64,000 nucleotides of DNA from Corynebacterium pseudokroppenstedtii (GTDB lineage: Bacteria > Actinomycetota > Actinomycetes > Mycobacteriales > Mycobacteriaceae), in assembly GCF_019754945.1 (NCBI RefSeq), contig NZ_JAEUWU010000004.1, positions 248,001 to 312,000 on the forward strand, given 5' to 3'. The translations under genes and the position numbers were made by a program. Positions 8,288 to 16,265 of the stretch are shown piece after piece (position 1 is the stretch's first letter; each line of letters opens with the position of its first letter). The notes under the pieces were generated by a model that searched no databases, was not told the DNA's origin, and saw nothing but the letters and a program-made list of their open reading frames with translations.

Positions 8288-9685
8288 ATGACCGCCCATC
8301 CCAGTCAGAAATCCACCTCGCAGAATATTTTGTTCGTTTTATCTGGTAGCCGTGGCGATATTCAACCAGCCGTTAGTCTCGGCCTCGAACTCCAGAAGCG
8401 TGGTCACACAGTCACGTTCCTCTGCACACCTAGTCTGACCACTTTTGCACGCACTGCCGGGCTCCAGTCCGTTTTACCGGCGGGGATCAATATCGGTGAT
8501 GTGACAGATCGCGCGCGATCAACATTGGCGAGTAAAAATCCCATCGCTATTGCCAAATTAGCTGCCCACTTTCTTAAGCATTCCGTTGATGATCTGCATC
8601 AAGACCTCACCAACTATTACTTTTCTCACGACAACACTCAGTGCTCGGCGGATATGGACCATCCCGGGCTCACACAACCAACCCTGTTAATTGTGAACCC
8701 AATGTGCCAAAGGCAAGGGACATCGCTGGCTGAAAAATGGAATATTCCCCTCGTTGTTCTGCGATATGCTCCAATTTTTCATAACAGTTATTCGGGCTGG
8801 CCGCATAAATTAACCCGCCGCGCACCAAAATGGATAAAGAAAAAGTCGTGGCATATTCAGGAATGGTTCGACTTCCTCATGTACGGGCATTGGGAGAATG
8901 CATTCCGACGCCGACTCGGACTCACTCCCCGATTCCACCCATTCACGCGCTATTTACGCGACAATTCGGTGCCTCAGCTACAGCTCTGTGACCCGAAAGT
9001 CGTCCCGGACATCGCCGCAGAGTGGGCCGGCACCAACAAAATTTTTGTCGGCTACCTTGATCTCCCTGCCTCGGCACGGCGTCGACTTGATGAACCCGAT
9101 ACCCTCCCCACCGATCTTGACCACTGGCTTTCCAGTGGTAGCGCACCACTTTTTGTGAGCTTCGGATCTATGCCGGTATCAAACCCGGCTCGTCTTGTGG
9201 GCACCATTATTTCCGCTGCGCGACGCCGAAACTTACGCGTACTCTTCAGCGGATTCGACGGTTTCACGAATGTGTCCGACGACGAACCACAAGCGACTCC
9301 AACCGTCGGCAATAAAAATCATGGTGAAACTAACGATGTGTACTTCACCGGAGCGGTCAATCAGACTACTGTCCTGCCCCGATGCTGCGCGGCAGTTCAT
9401 CACGGTGGAGCCGGCACGACCGCAGCAAGTCTTCGGTCCGGAAACCCGACCATGATTTATGCCTTCGGCTTCGAGCAACCTTTCTGGGCGTCATGCATCG
9501 AAAACCTGGGCGTCGGAGTCGGATCATCACTGTCACATTTGACCGATGAGCACTTCGGGGACGATCTCGACCGCGCTCTGTCGTCGCCGGTTCGGGACGC
9601 TGCACAGGCATTCGCCGCCGAGATGACATCGCCTGACCAGGCATTATCGACGGCGATACGCCTCATTGAAAATGAAGCTAGCTAA
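8288..9685 (+). CDS. UGT/MGT-type glycosyltransferase (GT1)
   Basis: A 465-residue two-domain GT-B glycosyltransferase. The N-terminal LSGSRGDIQPAVSLGLELQ and the donor-binding region HHGGAGTTAASLRSGNPT followed by FEQPFWAS are classic for the family that includes mycobacterial rhamnosyl- and glycolipid glycosyltransferases and glycopeptide GtfA/B. It starts at ATG 8288 behind AAGGAAA. It is cytoplasmic, probably membrane-associated, and uses a nucleotide-activated or polyprenyl-linked sugar. The setting between three PapA-like acyltransferases points to glycosylation of a lipid rather than a drug. Acceptor and sugar are not determinable here. Confidence 0.85.
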   Translation: MTAHPSQKSTSQNILFVLSGSRGDIQPAVSLGLELQKRGHTVTFLCTPSLTTFARTAGLQSVLPAGINIGDVTDRARSTLASKNPIAIAKLAAHFLKHSVDDLHQDLTNYYFSHDNTQCSADMDHPGLTQPTLLIVNPMCQRQGTSLAEKWNIPLVVLRYAPIFHNSYSGWPHKLTRRAPKWIKKKSWHIQEWFDFLMYGHWENAFRRRLGLTPRFHPFTRYLRDNSVPQLQLCDPKVVPDIAAEWAGTNKIFVGYLDLPASARRRLDEPDTLPTDLDHWLSSGSAPLFVSFGSMPVSNPARLVGTIISAARRRNLRVLFSGFDGFTNVSDDEPQATPTVGNKNHGETNDVYFTGAVNQTTVLPRCCAAVHHGGAGTTAASLRSGNPTMIYAFGFEQPFWASCIENLGVGVGSSLSHLTDEHFGDDLDRALSSPVRDAAQAFAAEMTSPDQALSTAIRLIENEAS

Positions 9686-9709
9686 TTCGTAGCAGCTTCC
9701 GTGAGGTGG

Positions 9710-11185
9710 TTACTGTCGGCGTGACACAGCGTCTTGGACCGCGTCGCGGAATGCGTGGAAGAACGTCTGCAAAGACTCCGCAGCAACTGGGTTGTCCGGA
9801 GCCTGACTTCCGACGAGCAGCCCATCCGGATTACGGAAAACCCACAAGCTGGCGTTCTTCGTCTTCCCGGTCCCCGTGAGCAGGCGGATGTTCGAGCCCT
9901 GTGGCTCCGTGAACCAGCTGAGGTCCATGTAGGTAACCAATTGCGGGCTATCGAAAATGCTTGCGTCCACCGCCCCGGTCGCTAACAGCGGCATGATTGA
10001 CGCATGGACAGGTTCATAAAGGACCTCACGCATTTTCTGCTGGGCCTCGGCGACGGTGGGCAAAATGTCGTCCAGAGTTTCACTCGTAATATCGAATGTC
10101 AGCGGGTTGAAGTTGCAGAACCAGCCCTGAGAGGTCGCATATTTCTTTCCTCGCGTGCTATTCACCACGATGGTTGAATACCGACTTGTTTTCGCTGCCT
10201 TATGTTCCGCCAGCGCCAATAAAGCGAACACGACGGTACTAAAGCTAACTCCCTTTTCATGAGCTAATGAACGTAAAACTTTCACGTCATTAGCGTCGGC
10301 AAGAGTGAAATCTGCTTGCGTTTCCTTAACAGGCTGGGGCTCATTGTTTTCGATTCCGGTGGGCAAGGGGAATCGCGGGACACCACCCGTGACCTGGACG
10401 AACTCCTGCATGAGCTTGACCCCTGGCGAATCAGGGGTGACCGTGGCAGCTCGTTGATATTCTTCGCGGGTATATTCCACAAAGCTTGGGTGCGTATCTT
10501 CCACTAAACCGGGCGCCGGAGTACCGGTGTACCTCGCCATCAATTCGAGAATACCCACGCACAAAGACAATCCATCACCGAAAGCATGGTCTACTGCATA
10601 AAAAACCTCGCAGTACTTACCCTTATCGACAGCACCGATAACAAAACCGGGAAAGTGATCGAATACCGCGTGCGTTGGTAGATAATCATTCAGGATATCG
10701 TTCGCGGTTGTTTCACCAGCGTCATCGGGTGCTTCTGCAAGGAGGCGAGGGACAAGATCAATCACAGATGCGGGGACCGTCTTCCGCTCGACTGACGCGC
10801 CACCGAATTCAGGCTGCCCACCACTGGGTTTGGCTGCGGCAGCATCCGAGGCACCACCATCCGTACCCTGGGCGCCTGCGGTATCCGTATTGACGACGAA
10901 GGTACTCCGCAATCCCTCATGTGAGCGCACAAAATTGTTCACTGCCTGGGTCATTGCGTCCGGATTCAGCGGTCCGGGGAGGGTGGCCACCGCACAGGTG
11001 TAGGCACGATGGGTGTTGCCTGCCTGTCGTTGCGTGAGGACTCCTCGGATGTGGTCCTTCTGCAAAAACGATGGCGGCGTGGGATCCGTCGGTGTGTCCT
11101 TGGGGGCCTCAGCCATCTGAGCGGACGGTTCCCATACGGTTAGCGCACCGTCGATAACCCACTCGCTACTTTCGATTGCTTTCAT
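9710..11185 (-). CDS. PapA-like acyltransferase (condensation-domain fold), copy 3
   Basis: A 491-residue acyltransferase with the full condensation motif VDHAFGDG (His200, Asp204, Gly205), the most canonical of the three copies. The C-terminal YMDLSWFTEPQG occupies the PapA motif position but is the most diverged. A Gly/Ala-rich insertion lies at about residues 103-130. The ATG at 11185 is preceded by AAAGGAG. A dyad (11202-11223) overlaps the region between ribosome site and likely promoter. It converges with the glycosyltransferase, with 24 bp between stops. Likely acylates the glycolipid made in this locus; inferred. Confidence 0.8.
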   Translation of the reverse strand: MKAIESSEWVIDGALTVWEPSAQMAEAPKDTPTDPTPPSFLQKDHIRGVLTQRQAGNTHRAYTCAVATLPGPLNPDAMTQAVNNFVRSHEGLRSTFVVNTDTAGAQGTDGGASDAAAAKPSGGQPEFGGASVERKTVPASVIDLVPRLLAEAPDDAGETTANDILNDYLPTHAVFDHFPGFVIGAVDKGKYCEVFYAVDHAFGDGLSLCVGILELMARYTGTPAPGLVEDTHPSFVEYTREEYQRAATVTPDSPGVKLMQEFVQVTGGVPRFPLPTGIENNEPQPVKETQADFTLADANDVKVLRSLAHEKGVSFSTVVFALLALAEHKAAKTSRYSTIVVNSTRGKKYATSQGWFCNFNPLTFDITSETLDDILPTVAEAQQKMREVLYEPVHASIMPLLATGAVDASIFDSPQLVTYMDLSWFTEPQGSNIRLLTGTGKTKNASLWVFRNPDGLLVGSQAPDNPVAAESLQTFFHAFRDAVQDAVSRRQ

Positions 11186-11201
11186 ACTTTGTCAGCTCTC
11201 C

Positions 11202-11223
11202 TTTGGGTTTAGGTATACCCAAA
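11202..11223. promoter_or_regulatory. Operator-like dyad upstream of papA copy 3
   Basis: Inverted arms TTTGGGT and ACCCAAA separated by 8 bases, with an internal perfect octamer GGTATACC. It lies 17-38 bases before the start codon of the minus-strand acyltransferase, overlapping its ribosome site. A repressor site is likely; the regulator is unknown. Confidence 0.4.
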
Positions 11224-11284
11224 TTGTTCTATATTTCCCGATCGAGCGCTACGGGGTTGCGACGGAAACGGCCGTAGCTGGTGG

Positions 11285-12817
11285 CTACAGGCCAGTATCT
11301 ACAATTTCACTCGGGTCGTTAATCTCACCCGGGTCACTGTGCCCGGTATCCCGCAAACGGTCATCCCGGACGAAGATTGCGGCAACAACGACCGCAATCA
11401 TTAAGGGAACAAAGGCCCCGAGAACAGGAATTAATGCATCGTGATAGGCCTGAGCGATCAGGCTATGAACAGGCTCATGCAGCTGTTTCATTGACTCCGG
11501 AGTCAATGATGCAAATGACACACCAGTACCGGTGTCGGCAAAACGGATGCTAGCACGGGAGGCGAAGAAGGCACCGACCACGGACATTCCCAATGTGCCC
11601 GCTAAATCCCTGAATAAACTATTCGATGCTGTTGCCGTACCCATCACCTTCGTCGAAAAAGAGTTTTGAACTACTAAAACAGAAAGTTGGGTACCAAGAC
11701 CAAAACCGACTCCCAGGACGCATAAAACAGCGATGAGGACATAGACACCGGAGCCGGTGTGGAGCGCACTCAACGCGAGAAATCCTGCTACGCAGAACGC
11801 GCCACTCGTGACCAATAAAGCCCTATACTTCTCGGTCTTGCTGACCATAAAACCAGAAATAAGGGAGAAGGCGAACATCAATGCTGTCATCGGAAGAAGA
11901 ACGAAACCAGCGGTAACGGCGTCGATTCCTTCAACAATTTGTATATAGGCCGGCATATAGGTTGTCACACCGAATGTTCCCAGAGCGAGCAGCATGCCGA
12001 TAAGTGTGGCGAGGAAAAAGTTTCGGTTGGTGAGGATATACGGGGGAAGAACAGGATCACCCGCATGCTTTTCTACCCACATACATGCGGCGATGCACAC
12101 CGCTGCACCAACCATGCAGAGCAGAACTTTGGGTTGCGCCCAGCCACCATGACCGGCCCAGGCTGTGCACAGGACGAGGAAGGTAGACACAGCGCCAATA
12201 AGAACCATTCCGGCCACGTCGATACGAGATGATTGCTTTTCTGGCTCTGGTTCTCGTAAGAACTTGAGACACAATAAGAGGGAGACGATGCCAAAGGGAA
12301 CGTTGACGCCGAAGGTCCAGCGCCAATTCCAATATTCGGTGATTAATCCGCCCAAGACGGGACCGGCGACGGTAGAAATCACGAAGACGCTACCGATGAA
12401 ACCCATGTATTTCCCGCGCTCACGGCGAGGAACAGCAGCGGCTAAGAGAGCTTGGGAGAGAACAACTAGGCCCCCGCCACCCATGCCCTGAATAAAGCGG
12501 GTGATAACTAGCGCGGGCATCGAATTAACGAACGTCCCATAAATGCACGAAATGATAAAAACGACCAAGGAAAAAAGAAATAGTTTCTTTAGCCCGTATC
12601 GGTCACCCAGTTTTCCGTACATGGGGAGAAAAATCGTCGATGCCAGCATGTATGAGGTGGAAATCCAGAGAATATGGTCGCCACCGTGCAGACTTCCAAC
12701 GATCGTTGGGAGCGCAACACTCAACATCGTCTGGTTCACCGAAAACATAAACATTGCTAGGGACAAACCGATGACGATGAGCACTACGCTGCTCGAACGC
12801 TGACTCTGCTGAACCAT
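11285..12817 (-). CDS. MFS exporter, DHA2 (EmrB/QacA, 14-TM) family
   Basis: A 510-residue major facilitator with about 14 hydrophobic segments. It has the DHA2 motif A GKLGDRYGLKKLF after TM2 and motif C-like GPVLGGLI in TM5. The final segment is charged and cytoplasmic (RDDRLRDTGHSDPGE). It is the last gene of the acyltransferase/glycosyltransferase block, so it may export the acylated glycolipid, as DHA2 carriers sometimes do; drug efflux is the alternative. Two copies of an inverted-repeat operator lie directly upstream (12871-12920), so expression is probably under a TetR-type repressor encoded elsewhere. Confidence 0.85.
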   Translation of the reverse strand: MVQQSQRSSSVVLIVIGLSLAMFMFSVNQTMLSVALPTIVGSLHGGDHILWISTSYMLASTIFLPMYGKLGDRYGLKKLFLFSLVVFIISCIYGTFVNSMPALVITRFIQGMGGGGLVVLSQALLAAAVPRRERGKYMGFIGSVFVISTVAGPVLGGLITEYWNWRWTFGVNVPFGIVSLLLCLKFLREPEPEKQSSRIDVAGMVLIGAVSTFLVLCTAWAGHGGWAQPKVLLCMVGAAVCIAACMWVEKHAGDPVLPPYILTNRNFFLATLIGMLLALGTFGVTTYMPAYIQIVEGIDAVTAGFVLLPMTALMFAFSLISGFMVSKTEKYRALLVTSGAFCVAGFLALSALHTGSGVYVLIAVLCVLGVGFGLGTQLSVLVVQNSFSTKVMGTATASNSLFRDLAGTLGMSVVGAFFASRASIRFADTGTGVSFASLTPESMKQLHEPVHSLIAQAYHDALIPVLGAFVPLMIAVVVAAIFVRDDRLRDTGHSDPGEINDPSEIVDTGL

Positions 12818-12870
12818 AAAACCTCATATTGTGAGATGAACACGACGCATTGATAAAAAGATCGGAAACA

Positions 12871-12920
12871 CCGTGAACGGGTTCACGGCCATCACGATAA
12901 TGACCGTGAATGGTTTACGG
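12871..12920. promoter_or_regulatory. Tandem operator pair upstream of MFS exporter
   Basis: Site 1 (12871-12888) is the perfect palindrome CCGTGAACGGGTTCACGG. Site 2 (12904-12920), CCGTGAATGGTTTACGG, differs at one arm position and one loop base. Centres are about 32-33 bp apart, roughly three helical turns. They lie 54-103 bases before the exporter start on the minus strand. The pattern is typical of TetR-family operators. Confidence 0.65.
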
Positions 12921-12931
12921 CTAGATGTTAA

Positions 12932-14053
12932 TTAAAGATCTTGCAGGGGACGCCAATCGAATCTATCAACGGAACTTTTAATATTTTCGTTGGCCCTCGC
13001 GAGCTTAGTTTGTGAAAAATCAGCAACAATCGGCTTGTCAGGGAGCGGCGGCCATTGACGAGCCAGAGGGAGGGTGACATAGACATTCTCCATAAATTCA
13101 GCTACCGAATTTGCGCGAGGAACTGCGGAATTTGAATTCCAGCCCGCCTTGACCTCGTCCATCTTGGAGATATCAAATCCAAGTTCGCGACTCACTTGAT
13201 CCATCAATTCCTCCAACTTCGCCACGTTCAATTCGTATATGTGCTTACGTCTGGCCAACTCTTGGTCTCGGAGGTTGTAATACTCCTGTAATTTTCTCTC
13301 TTGCCGCTTTTTTAAACGCCAATACACGAAGAGACATACCGCCACTGCAAGAATTACACAGAGTATTAAAGTAACTTTACTCGCTGTCTCTACTCCAGAT
13401 TCCTCACCTGAAGAAACTCCTCCCCCGACATCAAAAGCCAGTGAAACTAAAAAAACGCCGGCGGTAACGAGGGTGAAAAAGCTGATGAGGAATAAAGTAA
13501 AGTATAAAACCGCTGTTAGCACTGTTTTTGCGGTACTCTTATCACCTTGATGAGGAGGCGACGGGAGAGCACGTTCTTCATTATCGCGATAGATCGGTTT
13601 ACCCTCAAGCAGGAGATCTTCTTCCCCCCGAGTGAGCCGATTAACAGCAGTGGTGAAAGCAATACTTACTTTTCGCTGCCAATACTCGTTGAGCGCAGCT
13701 ATAAAACGAATGCGCTTCTCGGCTTCAGGGCGATATGTGTACTCAAAAAGGTTCCCCTCTGGTGTGCTCCCCACCCAGATCGAATAATCTCTGTGCCCTT
13801 GGTTATCCCCGCCCTTTTCTATTGTCGCTATGAGCTGTGCACTTCGCTGATCGGCAAGCCTCTGCCCACGGTCAATTTGATCCTGAATATGGTGTAGCTC
13901 TTCTATCGACTCATTGTGGTGCTTCTCGGCTTGTGCGAGCCTCGCCCCCAGGAGCATCACGCCCGCCCATGCTGCCCGCGCCGTACTCCTCTGTGAAGAA
14001 GCAATGCTGTCAACATTTGCCGAGATCGTCCGGCTTCCATCTCCGTATGGCAT
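12932..14053 (-). CDS. Membrane protein with coiled-coil flanks, unknown function
   Basis: A 373-residue protein. Residues 1-165 are polar and helical (HHNESIEELHHIQDQIDRGQ). Two adjacent TM segments follow at about 178-210 and 228-248, then a Lys/Arg/Glu-rich helix (RLKKRQERKLQEYYNLRD) and a soluble tail ending FDWRPLQDL. The ATG is preceded by GAGAGGAC. I recognise no family and see no catalytic motif. Its codon use and lower GC look less typical than the neighbours. It lies upstream of the exporter on the same strand, but the exporter has its own operators, so the genes may be independent. Confidence 0.6.
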   Translation of the reverse strand: MPYGDGSRTISANVDSIASSQRSTARAAWAGVMLLGARLAQAEKHHNESIEELHHIQDQIDRGQRLADQRSAQLIATIEKGGDNQGHRDYSIWVGSTPEGNLFEYTYRPEAEKRIRFIAALNEYWQRKVSIAFTTAVNRLTRGEEDLLLEGKPIYRDNEERALPSPPHQGDKSTAKTVLTAVLYFTLFLISFFTLVTAGVFLVSLAFDVGGGVSSGEESGVETASKVTLILCVILAVAVCLFVYWRLKKRQERKLQEYYNLRDQELARRKHIYELNVAKLEELMDQVSRELGFDISKMDEVKAGWNSNSAVPRANSVAEFMENVYVTLPLARQWPPLPDKPIVADFSQTKLARANENIKSSVDRFDWRPLQDL

Positions 14054-14597
14054 GGTGTCCTCTCAAGCTGATTCACAACTTAGTGGATGCAAGTTTAGCT
14101 TGGATCCTTGATCGTCTAAATACTTCATTGGCCCGCGGTCCACACATATAAAGCCATCGCACGACGATTTGTTTTCGGCTTGTTCTCTTTGGGAATAATT
14201 CAGATTGCCGACGACGGTCCAGCGAACTTGCGGAAAAGTTTGGCAAAACGAAGTGGCATGCAGCACTTCCCCTCCCCTGCAGATACGTGTTGCGACGCCT
14301 TCTGAACTTAAGAAACACAGCGCACACAGCAGAGAAGCGCACTTTTTGTCGTATAACCCAAGGAAGAACTCAATTCCTGGGGCGCCGAAGCACCGCCGCG
14401 CGGAAAAAGGAGCCGGTAGACGGAAAACTGTGGGGAAGCTACACCTGGAGCCCGAAAAGTGCGGGGGAATATGGTCAATTTTCGGCCATTTTTCGCCCAT
14501 CCCCCCCACAGTTTTCACAACCGACCCCGATATACCCCCACAGTTTTCCCGCACGCGGACACCCTTTTGCTACTTATCCCACTCCCCACCACACAAG
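14054..14597. other. Gene-free region carrying dispersed repeat copy A
   Basis: About 540 bases without a credible gene: reading frames here are short, on both strands, and run through the repeat. Positions 14424-14547 hold the first copy of a structured dispersed repeat, described separately. The remainder is AT-richer and shows nothing further. Confidence 0.5.
14424..14547. repeat. Dispersed structured repeat, copy A
   Basis: Four copies of a unit close to AAAACTGTGGGGGATAT: two direct (14424-14435 and 14455-14472) and two inverted (14498-14515 and 14530-14547). The direct and inverted units can pair into a long hairpin with a loop containing TTTTCGGCCATTTTTC. The same arrangement, including the spacer CACAACCGACCC, recurs at 26150-26273. 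Confidence 0.7.
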
Positions 14598-14651
14598 CGC
14601 ACATGCGTAAACCCCCAACGGTTGATACCGCTGGGGGTTTACGCATGTGCG
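14598..14651. terminator. Very long hairpin abutting the tRNA-Ser 3' end
   Basis: A perfect 20-bp inverted repeat (arms 14598-14617 and 14632-14651). The inner part ACCCCCA/TGGGGGT looks like the terminator of the minus-strand tRNA-Ser, and a further 4-bp stem closes the loop on TGAT. The outer 10 bp reach the last base pair of the tRNA acceptor stem. Confidence 0.6.
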
Positions 14652-14737
14652 GTGGCGGAGGGATTTGAACCCTCGGTACGGGGTTACCGCACACGGCATT
14701 TCGAGTGCCGCACCTTCGGCCGCTCGGACACGCCACC
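14650..14737 (-). tRNA. tRNA-Ser (anticodon CGA)
   Basis: An 88-base class II tRNA on the minus strand. Acceptor GGTGGCG pairs with CGCCACC, the T loop is GGGTTCAAATCCC, there is a long variable arm, and the anticodon loop is CTCGAAA giving CGA (reads UCG). CCA is not encoded. Confidence 0.95.
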
Positions 14738-14846
14738 GCGAACTAGGTTAGCCTAGGACTCCAAGCAGCCAAAATCACGCTCGTTTTCCCTGCTCAAACA
14801 GGAAAGTAACGTCGTTAAGCAGTAAAGGCAATCCCCGCACTAATAA

Positions 14847-15008
14847 TTACTTGTCGAGAGAATCGAGGCCCTTCTTGACCCCTTCTTTCGCCTTGTCGGC
14901 CTTGTCACCCAACTTGCTGTCGGCGACGTCGTTAGCTTTTTCCTCAACCTTGTCGCGGTTGTCGGAAATAGCGTCCTTGGCCTTGTCCTTTAGGTTGTCA
15001 AGATCCAT
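14847..15008 (-). CDS. MT0933/Rv0909-like antitoxin-family small protein
   Basis: A 53-residue, highly charged helical protein beginning MDLDNLKDKAKD and continuing with several K-A-K/D repeats, ending KKGLDSLDK. The composition and repeated DKAKD pattern match the short MT0933-like antitoxin family (PF14013) common in Actinobacteria. The ATG at 15008 is preceded by GAGG. No toxin-like gene is adjacent, so a toxin-antitoxin role is doubtful; it may be a stress or nucleoid-type small protein. Confidence 0.6.
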   Translation of the reverse strand: MDLDNLKDKAKDAISDNRDKVEEKANDVADSKLGDKADKAKEGVKKGLDSLDK

Positions 15009-15202
15009 TGTTAAACCTCATTTCGTAGTAGATAAAACCTGTGTTATCGACCGTAGCGATATTCGTGTTCCAATGCATCCTTTTCATGCGTTTTAGGCAA
15101 ATTTTTTGAGAGGTTTCCTAAAGGGTGCGTACGGCCGGCTCGCTAAAGAGCTACGCCCCCTACGCAGCCACGTGACTACGACACTGGCCACCATCCACCC
15201 GC

Positions 15203-15694
15203 TCACTTCCGACGCCGAGCAAAAAACTCCTCCACAAGATCCTGGCATTGTCGCTCCAGCACACCGCCCCTGACGTCGACAGGCGGAAAGGGCCACGCCG
15301 GATCACGCACGACATCGATCACCGAACCGCACGCCCCCGTTTTCGGCTCATATGCACCGAAAATAATACCCCCGATGCGGGAGGTCACAGCGGCACCCGC
15401 ACACATCACGCACGGTTCTAGGGTCACCACAAGAGTGTGGTTTTCCAGGCGCCAACTGTCGCCAACCTTTCGAGCAGCCTTTCTCAGAGCGATGACCTCC
15501 GCGTGGGCAGTGGGGTCCCCCATGGATTCACGCTCATTGCACCCCTCCCCCACAACATGGCCCGACGCGTCAACTACCACAGCACCCACCGGGACATCGC
15601 CCACCGGAGTTTGTTTCGCCACGTCTAACGCCATTCGCATCCAACGTTCCGCCTGCCGCTCGGGAACAGGCCGCGGCAGCCCAGCACCAATCAC
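15203..15694 (-). CDS. tadA: tRNA-specific adenosine deaminase TadA
   Basis: A 163-residue CDA-fold deaminase that converts A34 to inosine in tRNA-Arg(ACG). A tRNA-Arg with anticodon ACG lies in this same window at 22241. Zinc and catalytic residues are visible: HAE (His64, Glu66) and PCVMC (Cys95, Cys98). N-terminal MRMALDVAKQ and VGAVVVDASG are standard. The gene starts about 20 bases after the stop of the TadA-associated protein, so the two form an operon. Confidence 0.92.
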   Translation of the reverse strand: MIGAGLPRPVPERQAERWMRMALDVAKQTPVGDVPVGAVVVDASGHVVGEGCNERESMGDPTAHAEVIALRKAARKVGDSWRLENHTLVVTLEPCVMCAGAAVTSRIGGIIFGAYEPKTGACGSVIDVVRDPAWPFPPVDVRGGVLERQCQDLVEEFFARRRK

Positions 15695-15714
15695 GTCAGC
15701 GACCTAATAATGAC

Positions 15715-16227
15715 CTAATAATCGAGCTGCGCAACGTCGGCAAGCTCCTCATCCGCATTGATTTCCTCCGCGATCCGGAGGAGCTGCTCCGATGCCCATA
15801 ACTCATCGTCATCGCAGATCACGGCCAACACATCGCTGGGAACACCGAGGTCCTCGAGAATCTCCAGATCCCCCTCCGGCCACGGTTCCGCATCGGCCCG
15901 CTCATCAGGATCCATATCGGGAACGTCGACGTCCAGCTCATCCAATACTTCCGCGGCGTAATCGTCCACAACCGCAGCGGTGGCGTCGGAAAGTAAAAGC
16001 TGTGTCCCCCGTGGCGTCGGACGGATGAGGACAAACCAGTCATCGTCCACGCACACCATGCCAAAACTTGGCCCTTCGGAGCGCAAATCGCGCACAGCCC
16101 GCGTGGCTACATCAAGGTCCCACGTGGCGCGTTCAGGGAGGATCCGGCCCATCCACTGCCCATCTTGACTTGTCAGTGCAACGGCAAAAGTTGGAGTCTG
16201 GCCGTCGTCGTTCACACCCGCATTCAT
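15715..16227 (-). CDS. tRNA adenosine deaminase-associated protein
   Basis: A 170-residue acidic protein (start chosen at MNAGVNDDG; the frame extends ten codons further). It matches the actinobacterial family commonly found next to tadA (TIGR03941): FGMVCVDDDWFVLIRP in the middle and a Glu/Asp-rich tail with DLGVPSDVLAVICDDDELW. Its function is unknown, and the partnership with TadA is inferred from conserved adjacency. It is divergent from tyrA, with only 38 bp between starts, so the promoters overlap. Confidence 0.8.
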   Translation of the reverse strand: MNAGVNDDGQTPTFAVALTSQDGQWMGRILPERATWDLDVATRAVRDLRSEGPSFGMVCVDDDWFVLIRPTPRGTQLLLSDATAAVVDDYAAEVLDELDVDVPDMDPDERADAEPWPEGDLEILEDLGVPSDVLAVICDDDELWASEQLLRIAEEINADEELADVAQLDY

Positions 16228-16265
16228 ATAGATAACCGTAGTCGGACTGTGCCACACTTGTCAGA

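Noticed and set aside
11209-11224. DtxR/iron-box reading of the dyad before papA copy 3
   Set aside because: Only the TTAGGT half matches; the second half and spacing do not fit the 19-bp consensus.
14511-14520. DnaA-box-like GTTTTCACA sequences in the dispersed repeats
   Set aside because: They do not match TTATCCACA well and are part of the repeat unit; no origin context.
14063-14554. 163-codon minus-strand frame, and a similar frame at 26056-26280
   Set aside because: They look alike only because both run through the dispersed repeat. There is no ribosome site and the similarity ends at the repeat borders.
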